A stretch of 64,000 bases of DNA from Symbiodinium microadriaticum (GCA_001939145.1 LSRX01000426.1:17954-81953); one strand, 5' to 3'. Counted from the stretch's first letter, positions 53,949-63,817 are shown. Notes: generated by a model not told the origin, from the letters alone. Numbers and translations: made by a program.

Positions 53949-54041
53949 TACCTCGACTCCGAAAAACCTACCTTTTGAAGGACTTATATGAACAACATCA
54001 TAATAAGGGACCCTAAAAGGGAGGTTCTTAAGGGTATTCGT
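53949..54041 (+). mobile_element. Palindromic element, TACCTAGACCC family, diverged
   Basis: TACCTCGACTCCG, AAACCTACCTTTTG, core CATCATAATAAGGGACCC, right GGGAGGTTCTTAAGGGTA. Confidence 0.6.
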
Positions 54042-54214
54042 TGACACACGACATTGCAGACAAATACCTTTCCCTCTGAATCCAACGGTTGCAAACAGTG
54101 CAGACATTGCGTTCAGATGAGGAAAAGTATGGGAATACTCCCATAATGGGCCTACGCTCACAATTTTCCATGGTCATGCGACATATCCATTGTCCTATAA
54201 AATTAATGGTTGTA

Positions 54215-54243
54215 CATACATATATATATATACACATATATAC

Positions 54244-54281
<38 letters not shown>

Positions 54282-54285
54282 GTAG
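54215..54285. repeat. TA / TACATA microsatellite
   Basis: (TA)n with ACATATATACATATAC words. Confidence 0.9.
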
Positions 54286-55005
54286 CACTAAGCCTCGGAA
54301 ACCCGGAAGCCCGAAGAGAGAAAAACGCCTTGGCAAGCCGTTGGGAGGGCAATCAGCAAAGCCCTATAGGCCCTGAACACCCTGAACATCCAGAGGGAAG
54401 GAGCTGGAAAACTCGTGGGAGACCATTGATGGATGCATGATGATTATGAAGTTCGCGAGACAATCGCGAGGATCCCATGATCTGGCGCTGCCTAAAGCTT
54501 GAGGCCTGAAGTCACCTTGCTGTTTTGGTTGTTGGTCTGGTTCCGGTTAGGTTTTGGAGGCACCTAGCGGGTTGAGCGTTTTCAGGGTTAAGGTGCATAG
54601 CCATCTGGGCTAGACTAGAAGGCCTTGGGCCGAGTCGAACGTTACACAAGTGAGCGCTTCACTTGCCAAGCGTAGATTGCTGAAGGCTTCTTCTTATTTA
54701 GAAGGTTTAGGGTTCCAAAACCTCTAAACCCCGGAAATTCAATTTTCTACAACTTTTCAGGGCCCCCAAGGCTGAGCTCGAGAGCCAACGTACAGCACCA
54801 GACGATGAGCCAGATGCACACCATGAAGGCCGATAATATTGCACCACATCAAGATGTCAAGGTTGAGCCAGGTGCATCACCAGTGGAACAGCTGAAGCTG
54901 GCCAGCTGCACTAGAAACATCGAGTCTAGTCCAACAAAACAGATATAGATCTCCCAAACATCTTGCATCGTGTTCAGAGCAGTGGGCAGAAATCACTTTG
55001 CGCCA
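54286..55005. other. Unassigned DNA
   Basis: No gene supported on either strand. Confidence 0.45.
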
Positions 55006-55365
55006 CTAGCGAATCGGCTTCGAAGCGCCGAGACGGAGAAGCCAGCGACTGAGCAGGCAATACCCTAAGCCGACCTTGGGAAGCTTAACCGTGAGGTCCT
55101 TGAGCTGGCCGATGACGTCCCCCTCGATGAAACAATGATAGTGCCTGTAGTTCCAGCGAGTCTCGACAACATCTTCCACAATGTGCAGGAGCACGTGCAT
55201 CTTCGGAATGACCTTGTAGCGTGGGCAGCTGCGAGGCACGGACAATTTAATCATCTGCTCGTAGAGCTGCAGGAGCTTCAAGATCGAATCGCTGATCGCC
55301 TCCGCCTCCTGCCTCGTCAGCAATCGAGCAGATCTCTCGGATCTGTCGAAAATCAAGCAACACAC
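55006..55365 (-). CDS. C-terminal fragment of a PKxH...H / FxxE...G protein
   Basis: Minus frame of about 119 codons, from roughly 55365 down to a stop just below 55006. From residue 15 on it looks authentic: RLLTRQEAEAISDSILKLLQ, PKMHVLLH at 54-61, RWNYRHYHCFIEGDVIGQLK at 70-89, and a basic end with SRWLLRL at 106-112. The order PK-H-x3-H, then N-R, then CF-x-E-G-x-x-G-x-L-K, then R-x-L-L resembles the C-terminus of multi-copy, probably transposon-derived proteins I recall from dinoflagellate genomes. This is recall and was not searched. GATTTTCGACAG just before the conserved part is a plausible 3' splice site. The upstream part is cut by a 20-base gap at 55404, so the gene is incomplete here. 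The Met at the start of the frame is probably not the true start. Confidence 0.5.
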   Translation of the reverse strand: MCCLIFDRSERSARLLTRQEAEAISDSILKLLQLYEQMIKLSVPRSCPRYKVIPKMHVLLHIVEDVVETRWNYRHYHCFIEGDVIGQLKDLTVKLPKVGLGYCLLSRWLLRLGASKPIR

Positions 55366-55403
55366 CGAGCAGCCGCCACCACCCCCGCCACTCCGCCCCC
55401 CCC

Positions 55404-55423
55404 NNNNNNNNNNNNNNNNNNNN
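55404..55423. other. Assembly gap (20 N)
   Basis: Twenty Ns within C-rich DNA (CCGCCCCCCCC before, ACCCGCTTCCC after). Confidence 0.98.
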
Positions 55424-55649
55424 ACCCGCTTCCCTCCTCCCCCTAATGTGTATGAGCTCGGGGTTTAGAGTTTGGTGTTTAGGGTGCAATAGGAGCCTTA
55501 TAGGGTTTTGGGCTACATTAAAATACAAGAATAACAAGGAGCCCTAAGGAATAGTAGTGGTAATGGAAACTTACGGACTCGACCACAAGCCAAGAGCCTT
55601 CCATCTTAAACGATCCAGAGCCCCAAACCCTGGGAGTTAGGATTATGGG
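55424..55649. other. Unassigned DNA
   Basis: Nothing recognised apart from short telomere-like words. Confidence 0.4.
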
Positions 55650-55759
55650 GACCCTGGGGGATATAGACCCTCTCAATCAGGCCCCCTTTAAGAGAGCGAC
55701 AAGCAGGGTTCAGAAGGGTCCCCTTTAAGGGGTCTCCCGAATACTACCTAGGAAACCCT
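55650..55759. mobile_element. Element of the GGGGTCTCCCTCATACTACC family
   Basis: ATTATGGGGACCCTGGGGG, AAGCAGGGTTCAGAAGGGTC and GGGGTCTCCCGAATACTACC, CTAGGAAACCCTCAAG. The right end matches 31155-31190. Confidence 0.6.
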
Positions 55760-56447
55760 CAAGCGATCCGGAGCTTCTACATCCTCGCGGTGAGCAAAGG
55801 AACCAAAGTCCGCGTGCCTAGCATCACGAAGTCGGCGCCAGCGCCAAAGGCCTGCTTGGTAGCAACAGAAACGGTCTGGGCTTGCGTGATTTAGTGCCTG
55901 AAGGCACATGGCTCGAAAGAGGTAGGGGATAATGACTTGAGGGCTCATAGCTTGAAGATGCTGGTGCATGGGTCAAAATGGATCAAAGATTCCTTCTTTG
56001 ATTGAATTCGCGTTTCAATCTTTCACGGGACCAACAAACCCAAAAGCCACTTCGCAGGGAGCTTGAATGCCGTGAGAGCCCGAAGCCCTAACCCCGAAAA
56101 CACTAAACATTAGCTAGTCACTAAAACCCCACATCCCAAACGCAAAACCCTACAACCCACTATCTAAATCCTGGTCGCAACTCTTTTAGTAGTTTCAACT
56201 ACCGATCGTCCTTCAATTGCAGCCCCGATGAAAATCTTCAAGCAAAACACCCCACTGAAAAGGGAGCATATAGTTCAGTTTGAATGGTTTAGGATTTAGG
56301 GTTTAGGGTTTTTTTTGCTGGATCTAGGATTCGCAAGTTCACGTCAACCCTGCTTGCTATGCCCCAAAACCCTGAAAGTGGTTGGACAGCACTTTCTGCC
56401 ATCGTCTCATGGCGCCAGTGGCGACAACCTGCGACGATTTCGTGCTC
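55760..56447. other. Unassigned DNA
   Basis: No gene supported. TTTAGGG words lie at about 56287-56312. Confidence 0.5.
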
Positions 56448-56548
56448 TACCCATAGGCCCCTAAGTAGTTCCTTTTTATGGTTAATATTTAAGATTTAAG
56501 TTCCTATAAGGTAATCTCAAAAAGGAACTACTTAGGGGCCTATGGGTA
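56448..56548 (-). mobile_element. Palindromic MITE, family 3, best preserved
   Basis: TACCCATAGGCCCCTAAGTA on the left and TACTTAGGGGCCTATGGGTA on the right are exact complements. TAGTTCCTTTTT and AAAAAGGAACTA pair inside. TA at both ends. Confidence 0.93.
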
Positions 56549-56725
56549 GAAAGACGAGCAACTGTGTTGCCCATGTCAGCCATTTCCTGGCGAATGTCGT
56601 TCGAAACGCACCCCAATATGGAACCACCACATGCAAATCAGCGGAGTATGTAACCCTAAAACCCAAACCCTAAACCCCAGGTTTTCAGGAAGGCAATGAA
56701 AGCATTCCTTGCGCGAGGTTTAGGG

Positions 56726-56986
56726 TTTAGGGTCTAAGATCATGCCCAGTTCGATCTCCCCCGCTCTCGTGTCCAATAGGGCTGGAAAAGTCTTGCGGAT
56801 CAGAAACGCACCAAGCCCAGCAAACATCGTAGCGCTGATAGAGCTCCGCTTCAGATTCAAGAATCTAGTGACAATCAGCGTGCTTGGACATGTCCTCCAC
56901 CTCGCGAGGGCTTGTACTTCTCACTGTTCCCTAGTACCGCCCTTGTTTGATTTCCGGGGCTTGGGACGGGGGATTACCAAGGCAAT
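56726..56986. CDS. Possible exon, strand uncertain
   Basis: A minus frame across about 56925-56730 reads naturally (NLKRSSISATMFAGLGAFLI, then RKTFPALLDTRAGEIELGMI). A plus frame at 56742-57002 is also open (ANIVALIELRFRFKNLVTIS). The segment lies between a TTTAGGG tract and a family 2 element. No domain recognised, and only one of the frames, if any, can be real. Confidence 0.25.
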
Positions 56987-57090
56987 ACGGTTGATGATAT
57001 AAATCTTGCATCACCCATACTAAGGGATATACCATAATTCCCGCAGCTTAGGGTCCTTAAGGTAATGCAGGACTTATATCATCAACAGTA
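56986..57090 (-). mobile_element. Palindromic MITE, family 2
   Basis: TACGGTTGATGATATAAATC on the left, GACTTATATCATCAACAGTA on the right, with TA at both borders. Outer AA/TT also pairs. Confidence 0.9.
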
Positions 57091-57319
57091 TTGCTGAAGG
57101 TTAATCCTCAGATTCAAGAAGCTCCGGCGCCTTGCACACATCGCCGGGGCAGGTGCACCTCAGTTTTTCACGACTCGATGGCTTAGGGGTTACACGATGC
57201 CGAGCTTCAGCGCAGCTCTTGTGTGTAGTGCTTCGTGTCTTGATAAGCCCGTAGTTATAAAGCAGCGGGTAGCTTTGAGATAAGAGTTCCAGGCTTGGGG
57301 CCTAGGGTTTTCGGTTGAA
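57091..57319. other. Unassigned DNA
   Basis: Nothing recognised. Confidence 0.4.
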
Positions 57320-57484
57320 GCAACCCTAAACCCTAAACCCCTACACCCTAAACCCCTAAACCCTAAACCCCTAAACCCTAAAACCTAAACCCCTAAACCC
57401 CTAAACCCCTAAACCCTAAAACCTAAACCCCTAAACCCCTAATCCCTAAACCCTAAACCCCTAAACCCCTAAACCCTAAACCCA
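57320..57484. repeat. Mixed CCCTAAA / CCCCTAAA tract
   Basis: Seven- and eight-base units (CCCTAAA and CCCCTAAA) alternate, with AAACCTAAA variants. One of the longest uninterrupted tracts. Confidence 0.92.
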
Positions 57485-57970
57485 GGCAGCTTGAGTTTAG
57501 GGCCTAGGGGTTCAAAGCTCAAGGATCTACCAACAGAGGGGAGTGATACCGCGGGAATAGGGAGCGCTTATAAGGTTGACATGAGACGGCCATGGCCTAT
57601 TTTTTGCAGGGTCTCATCCTAAACCCTAAGAGGGAATCTATAGGGACTCTGCAAAACGGTAGGCGCTGATTAAGGTATGGTTTACGAGCTTGGCCTTAAG
57701 ATTTGTAAGGTTGAAGTTTCAAGCCTGTGTTCCATTTTCAGGCTTGCGTGGTGTTCCACCCCTCCGTCTCTTCCTGACATTTTAGGTTTAGCCCGGGACG
57801 GTTTAGTGTTAAGAGTTGGGTTATGCCCAAACCCTAAAGCCTAAACCCTAAATCCTACACCCGAAACCCTGAACCCTAAGAGGTTTACAAGTTTTACGGT
57901 TTGGGGTTTCGTGAGGCAAGCCAAGTGTTGGCAGTGATTGTTTCAGTCATTGCTGGTCTGATTCTCGATT
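57485..57970. other. Unassigned DNA
   Basis: No gene supported. A short tract lies near 57826-57875. Confidence 0.5.
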
Positions 57971-57974
57971 GCCA

Positions 57975-58045
57975 CCCTAAGCCCTAAAACCTAAACCCTA
58001 AAACCCTAAAGCCTAAACCCTAAAACCCTAAAGCCTAAAACGCTA
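57975..58045. repeat. Telomere-like CCCTAAAGCCTAAA tract
   Basis: CCCTAAAACCTAAAC and CCCTAAAGCCTAAA units of 14-22 bases. Confidence 0.8.
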
Positions 58046-58167
58046 AACCCGACTGAACTAGGTACCCCTGCGCTGACAAACCTCTCCGCACCTGAATCCG
58101 AAGAAGTCCTCTAAGGCTTTGCAAAGGCATGTCCCACATAATTAGATCACAAACCCTGGACACCCAG

Positions 58168-58375
58168 CCCTAAACCCTAAACCCTAAACCCTAATAACTC
58201 CAAACCCCACAACCCCTAAACCCTAAACCCTAAGCCCTAAACCCTGAACCCTAAACCCTGAACCCTAAACCCTAAGAACCCTAAGAACCCTAAACCCTAA
58301 ACCCTGAACCCTAAACCCTAAGAACCCTAAACCCTAAGCCCTAAACCCTAAACCCTGAACCCTAAACCCTAATCA
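58168..58375. repeat. Telomere-like CCCTAAA tract
   Basis: CCCTAAA with CCCTGAA, CCCTAAG and GAACCCTAAG variants, about 28 units. Confidence 0.9.
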
Positions 58376-58476
58376 TGGCTCCGATGGGTTGCCTTTACGA
58401 TTTCGGCCTCCGACCTGACTGCAACAAGCCGAAGCTGTGAGACTATACTAAAGGGCTTAGGATCAACAAAACAGGG

Positions 58477-58600
58477 TTTAGGGTTATTAGGGATATTAGG
58501 GTTACTAGTGTTTAGGGTTATTAGGGCTATTAGGGTTATTAGGGTTTAGGGTTGTTAGGGTTTAGGGTTATTAAGGTTTAGGGTTTAGGGTTTAGGGTCT
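58477..58600. repeat. TTATTAGGG variant tract
   Basis: TTTAGGG mixed with GGGTTATTAGGG and GGGATATTAGGG units, a variant seen only here. Confidence 0.88.
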
Positions 58601-58753
58601 GGGGATGTAAAGCAGCATCGTACTACGACAGGAGGACCAGCCACGAGGGGGCCCAGGAGCTGTCCTGGCCTGTTCTTCCCTACCCTGAGCAAAGCAACCT
58701 CCTACAAATGGAGCACCCAGCCGTCGAGCCATTCATAAGCCGGTTTTGGTGGA

Positions 58754-58835
58754 TATATATTTTTAAATGCATACACGTCTGTATGTGTATATATATATAT
58801 ATGCGTATATGTATGGCGAGAGAGAGAGAGAGTAT
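58754..58835. repeat. TA and GA microsatellite
   Basis: (TA)n with GTAT words followed by (GA)n. Confidence 0.85.
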
Positions 58836-58954
58836 ACTACGAAACTCTGCATGGAAAGTGAGGGGATTCTGTGACCAACTCCTCCGACCTCTACATGGAG
58901 GACGCAGCACAGGAACCCAAGGAACCCAGAGAGCCCAAGACCCCTTAATTAAGG

Positions 58955-59180
58955 AATATACCTTAAATCATAATATTCAGGCCCCCTAGAACTTCAGGTC
59001 TATTCCCTAATTTAGGGGATATTGCCCCCCCCCTAAAACCCTGAAACCTACCCTCGAAACCTTCATAGACCCTCGAAGCCTTTATAATAATGGAGTAGGG
59101 TTTTGGGGCCCAATACTAAAATTATAATAAGGAACCACCAAAATATATAATATAGGTAAGTATTTAGACCCCTACATTCG
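58955..59180. mobile_element. Broken family 5 pieces
   Basis: CATAATATTCAGGCCCCCTAG near 58969 and GGAGTAGGGTTTTGGGGCC ... AATAAGGAACCACC ... TTTAGACCCCTACATTC at 59091-59178 match family 5 arms and core. Confidence 0.5.
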
Positions 59181-59810
59181 ACCCTAAACTCATAGGCCTA
59201 AGCCCGTGATGTCTTAGTTCGGAACCCGCCGTCGGACACGATTCGTCCACCAAGGCCTCGTCGTTGAGGGGTTTTTGTTGGAGGGATTTGGGGATTAGGG
59301 CAGGTTTTTGCGGGTATGAGAACGATTGTTAGCGGGATAAGATGATGAAGGATACGAGAGGAAAGATGGTGAAGAAGATGGCGGCTGTTACAAATATCGT
59401 TCTTCCTGAAGTTCGTATGCTTAAAGCTTTGCCGAGGTTCTCATCAAGTTCTCATCCACGTAATATTCTGCCAAAAGCCAGGGTTGTTGCGACAGTGCTA
59501 TCATCGCCATATCTTTGTGGCCGAAGCTGCTCCTGCTTTTGCATTGATCTTGTAGATAGGGGCTGCTGGCAGCGGTAATATTGCTGCAGCTGGTGATCTT
59601 GCTGTCCTTGCCGTTCTCCGTGATCTGTAGACTTATGTTAATTAAACGTGTTGGTATTGGCTTGTCGAGTCTCTGGGTTCCCCAACAAATCCTTCTATAA
59701 GCCCTAAACTCGAAGTCACTGCCCCGATGTGTCCGGGATCCCTGCCGTGCGCTGCGTCCGCGCACCTTAGGTACTTCAGTCTCGAGACAAGGCCAACAGC
59801 AGAGCTTGCC
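59181..59810. other. Unassigned DNA
   Basis: Only weak frames (59342-59578 plus, 59421-59765 minus). No gene supported. Confidence 0.45.
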
Positions 59811-59920
59811 TATAATGTAGGGGCCTTAATAATTAGAGTGGGGTTTTGGGGTTTCCTTATTATATATATCGTATAATATACCCCAAACCCTGTTCTAATT
59901 ATTAGGGCCCCTATATTAGT
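59811..59920 (+). mobile_element. Palindromic MITE, family 5, best preserved
   Basis: TATAATGTAGGGGCC on the left, GGGCCCCTATATTA on the right. CTTAATAATTAGAGTGGGG pairs with CTGTTCTAATTATTAG. GGTTTCCTTATTATATATAT in the centre. Confidence 0.9.
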
Positions 59921-60015
59921 CTCCCTTGCAGCTCCTTGCCTCCAGGCTCTGTATCATAGTCTACTGCCATACCTACCCTCGAGTATCTTAACCAAAAGAT
60001 GGTCAACCAACGAAA

Positions 60016-60447
60016 GGAACTCGAATGGACCCTTACCCCCTTAAGCTATCTTGTACTATTATTATTAATGGAAACTTTTTAACTAATGAACCCTAAAGCC
60101 TAAACCCTTAACGACTAGAATTTGGAGCTGGAGCTCGGGGCTTAGCTGTGTGTCCTTCTCAGGGTCATACAACAAGTTCATGAGGAGAATAGGAGTCAAA
60201 ACACGGTTTAGGGTTTAGGGCTTAGGGTTTAGGAACTCGAATGGACCCTTACCCCCTTAAGCTATCTTGTACTATTATTATTAATGGAAACTTTTTAACT
60301 AATGAACCCTAAAGCCTAAACCCTTAACGACTAGAATTTGGAGCTGGAGCTCGGGGCTTAGCTGTGTGTCCTTCTCAGGGTCATACAACAAGTTCATGAG
60401 GAGAATAGGAGTCAAAACACGGTTTAGGGTTTAGGGCTTAGGGTTTA
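60016..60447. repeat. Exact 216-bp tandem duplication
   Basis: 60016-60231 and 60232-60447 appear identical, starting GGAACTCGAATGGACCCTTA and ending in TTTAGGGCTTAGGGTTTA. The junction falls in a TTTAGGG tract. Either recent or an assembly artefact. Confidence 0.92.
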
Positions 60448-60556
60448 TGAACCAGAGGCGCTACATTATCTGCCCTTCGGCAACCACAAACTTCTACTAC
60501 ATTGTACCCCGAAGGTCTATGGCAACTATCACTGGCTGTACACGAAAGCTTTAGAT

Positions 60557-60750
60557 ATGGGACTTTCCGAAAATTAGGGTACCGTATCTTGGGGTCCTTA
60601 TAATAAGGATCCTACTATTTAGGGTACTATATTAGGGTCCTAAGCCCCTAAACCCCAAAACCCCCAAACCCTAAACCCCCAAACCCTAAACCCCGAAACC
60701 CTAAACCCTAAAACCGGTACTATATTAGGGTCCCCTATTTCCGTAAACAC
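60557..60750. mobile_element. TTTCCGAAAATTAGGGTACC element with telomere-like insert
   Basis: GGGACTTTCCGAAAATTAGG, GGATCCTACTATTTAGGG and TACTATATTAGGGTCC match the element in the 27.7-kb array. A CCCCAAA/CCCTAAA tract (60640-60717) then interrupts. TACTATATTAGGGTCCCC and TATTTCCGTAAAC (60718-60750) complete the right arm. The telomere-like tract therefore sits inside the element, with TACTATATTAGGGTCC present on both sides of it. Confidence 0.75.
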
Positions 60751-60814
60751 CCCCCCATATCGCTTTCTTTGCAAACACCAAACAGCAGGCTCTCCCTGTC
60801 CGCGCAATTATGCC

Positions 60815-60886
60815 GGGTTTAGGGTTTAGGGTTTAGGGTTTTGGGTTTAGGGTTTAGAGTTTAGAGTTTAGGGTTTAGGGTTCTGA
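60815..60886. repeat. Telomere-like TTTAGGG tract
   Basis: TTTAGGG and TTTAGAG units. Confidence 0.85.
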
Positions 60887-60909
60887 AGCTGTCCAATCTT
60901 TACGGCTTG

Positions 60910-60995
60910 GTATAGGGGCCTTAATGATTAGAATAGGGCTTTGGGGCATATCATGATAGTTCTGATGAGGAATCCCCAAAATAATAGAGGAGCTA
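60910..60995. mobile_element. Partial family 5 element
   Basis: GTATAGGGGCCTTAATGATT, AGGGCTTTGGGGCATATC, AGGAATCCCCAAAATAATAG. The right end is degenerate. Confidence 0.6.
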
Positions 60996-61470
60996 ATAAG
61001 CCTGCTCACGAACACCTACGGAATCCCCTGAACCCTAAACCCTAAAACCCGAAAGCCCGTTTTTTCATCAGCCCTCCAAACCTCTACCTAGCAGGACAAC
61101 ACTCGCCAGCTTGCTTCTTCCCTCCGCCTAGAAACCTTGCCACCATCCTTGCTCCAAAGCATCCATGGACTCCTAGATGCCTGAAAGGGGTTCCAATCTA
61201 GCAGGCTGCAGGGCCAAAGTATATACTGCATGGGTGACCCAACCTGGCTTCAGAGATTCAGGATTTGCTGAAAGTTAAACCCAAAGCTCTACGCCCAAGG
61301 CGTCCAGTACTCATGCCAGTTTCACGGCCCTTGCGTCTCAGGCTTCTAGTGAGGGAATCTAGCTAGGGGTTCAGGGTTTACGGCTTCAAGCACGAACCTA
61401 AGATGGTGAATGGCAAGACGCTCCAGAACCGCAGAAAGCTGCGGGTAACCGACACCTGCCGGAGGGAGGC
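60996..61470. other. Unassigned DNA
   Basis: No gene supported. ATGGGTGACC near 61230 superficially recalls 5S rRNA but the surrounding sequence does not fit. Confidence 0.45.
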
Positions 61471-61474
61471 AAAG

Positions 61475-61488
61475 GAAGAGAAAGAGGA

Positions 61489-61567
<79 letters not shown>

Positions 61568-61812
61568 CGAGCGAGCGAGAGAGGTGAGGGCGAGAGACAG
61601 CGAGAGAGCGAGAGAGAGGGAGAGCGAGCGACAGTTAGAGGGGAGGGAGAAGGCGAGCAAGGAATGAACACATATATATATATATATATTTCTGTATATA
61701 TATATATATATACATAATATGTATGCATGTATGTATGAATGTATGTAATGTATGTATGCATGCTTATTTGCTTGTCCGTACGTACGTATGTATTTATGTA
61801 TGTATGTGTGTA

Positions 61813-61845
<33 letters not shown>

Positions 61846-61860
61846 CGATCGATGGAGAAT
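61475..61860. repeat. GA, TA and GTAT compound microsatellite
   Basis: (GA)n with GAGC blocks to about 61660, (TA)n, (GTAT)n, and (TA)n to ATCGATCGATGG at 61855. Ser/Leu and Arg/Glu frames are shadows. Confidence 0.93.
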
Positions 61861-62640
61861 GTGGGATGAAACAGTCGCGCAGTATCCAGAAACACACGAT
61901 GGACAAGTCTAGTAGCATGCATACCCATATACATTCTAAAGAACACAAACGACAGCAGCGCAACAATAGCATACAATAACCACGACGAGCACAATTGTCG
62001 CAAGGCAGCAAGGAAGAAACACATGGACGATAGCAGTACAGTCATATGATATTCTAAACACCCTGCCCTCAACTTAACCCCAAATCCCTGTATCTTAGAA
62101 CAACCTGGATAAAATCCACAGGGTCCATATCTACTCTACTTTCATGGAAGTATGGCCCAAAAACCATGATAAGGATGGACTTCTGGGACCTGACCCCATA
62201 CTGGCAGCAAATGCGGACCCATTGAAAAAATAAGCCCTACACTCCAAGCCCTGACACCTGAATCTCCAAAACAAGGAGTCGCCGTCTTCAGGGGTCCGCG
62301 GGCTTCAGGTTCCATAAACCGTGCAGAAAATACTAGTCGGTGCCTAAACCCTACTATTCGGCTACACGGCCCCTCTCAATCCCCCAAAAACCCCAAACCC
62401 CCACTACTACTCACTCAGCAGTAGGACAAACGCCTAACGCCGAAATCACGGAATCTGAATCCTACACGCAGGAAAAGAGTCCCTAAACTTAGGGTCTCAG
62501 TGCTACTGTCTGAGGATTTACGGTTTAGGGCTCCCCGAAAGCCCCCAAAGCCGAATTTCCGGGTCCAGAAGTCATAGTCTACCGTGCAAGAAAAGCCCAG
62601 TCCACCCAGTTCCGGGCTTCCCTGGTCCCTAGGTCCTGAG
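61861..62640. other. Unassigned DNA
   Basis: No gene supported. Confidence 0.5.
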
Positions 62641-62725
62641 GGTAGATATACCCGGGGTGTTAAGACCCTTAGGTTGGTCTCTAAGTATAGCTATCCTACA
62701 TGTAGCCCCACTTATGACTACCCAT
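62641..62725. mobile_element. GGGTAGTTATA family element, third copy
   Basis: GGTAGATATACCCGGGG on the left, CTTATGACTACCC on the right, inner TATAGCTATCCTACATG. Confidence 0.5.
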
Positions 62726-62735
62726 GGAAACCCTA

Positions 62736-63120
62736 AACCCAAAGCCCCTAAACCCCAAAACCCCTAAACCCCTGAACCCCCCAAAAGCCCTACAACCCTA
62801 AACCCAAAACCCCCAAAAAACCCTAAACCATGAGCCTCTAAGTAACCTTTGAAGCCCCGCAGCATCTCGGCACCTGTCTGCTTGCGAGTTGTGCAAACGC
62901 TGCCCGGGCCAATGCCCACCTGAACAGGGCTTATGGTTTAGGGTTTAGGGGTTAGGGGTTTAGGGCTTAGAGTTTGGGGTTTATGGTTTAGGGCTTAGAG
63001 TTTAGGCTTTAGGGTTTCGGGTCTAGGGTTGAGGGTCTAGGGTCTAGGTTTGGCATCCGAGGCTTTCAGAGTATCTTAGGATTTAAGGTTTAGGGCTTAG
63101 GGTTTAGGGGAGTATCTTTG
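62736..63120. repeat. Telomere-like tracts, orientation switch
   Basis: 62736-62832 is CCCTAAA/CCCCAAA-type. 62935-63115 is TTTAGGG-type with TTTAGAG and TCTAGGG variants. Confidence 0.85.
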
Positions 63121-63302
63121 GATTTGGGCTGGAGGGCTTTAGGACGTTGAGGGTTTTAGGGTTGTTCTTGGCAAGTTTCTGGGTCTCATCAAATGAAGAA
63201 CTACAGCAAGCAAGAAGCGACCCCTTTTTGGGTAGTCACCTGCTGGCGCCATCCACAGCGTCCCTGACAAGCGACAGAAGTTGTCTGCAAGAGAAAACTA
63301 CT

Positions 63303-63421
63303 CCTAATGTAGGGGCCGAAAAAATTACCAATATTGCTTTGGTGGTTCCTTTCCTTATTGTGATTATAGTCGAATGGGCCCCACAACCCTATTCTAATAG
63401 CGTGCTAATCGTTAAGGCCAA
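63303..63421 (+). mobile_element. Palindromic MITE, family 5
   Basis: CTAATGTAGGGGCCG on the left, inner AATTACCAATATTGCTTTGG, GGGCCCCACAACCCTATTCT, right CTAATCGTTAAGGCC. Similar layout to the 17416 copy. Confidence 0.75.
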
Positions 63422-63519
63422 CCCTGCAAGCTGCAACCCCGAGTACAGTGAGCCCATTATAGCCCCACGACCCGCTATTACGACCATCTACACCTACTTA
63501 TGGCTACGTTTACAGGGCG

Positions 63520-63692
63520 TCTAAACCTTAAATCCTCCTGTAGAACCCTTAACCCTTAACCCTAAACCCTCCTGTAGAACCCTTAACCCTTAACCCTAAA
63601 CCCTTCTGCAGAACCCTTAACCCTAAACCCCTAAGCCCCAAACCCTCCTGCAGAACCCCTGACCCTAAACCCTTAACCCTAAACCCCTTAGA
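63520..63692. repeat. Minisatellite CCTGTAGAACCCTTAACCC
   Basis: Four copies of a unit of about 42 bases, CTCCTGTAGAACCCTTAACC plus CTTAACCCTAAACC. CCCTAAA is embedded. Confidence 0.9.
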
Positions 63693-63817
63693 GTGAAACT
63701 CAAAACGGGCTCAGGAACCCTTCAAGGAGCCCGTGAAGAGTTTTCTTCAAGCAGCGCCTTGATCACGTCTGCACCACTGAAGATGAGCTCCTCCGTCATC
63801 TCCTCTTCAAAAAACAA

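Noticed and set aside
61200..61320. 5S rRNA gene
   Set aside because: Only an ATGGGTGACC-like word is present, without the other conserved 5S blocks.
61346..62011. 221-codon Ser/Leu-rich minus frame
   Set aside because: It derives from GA and TA microsatellites.
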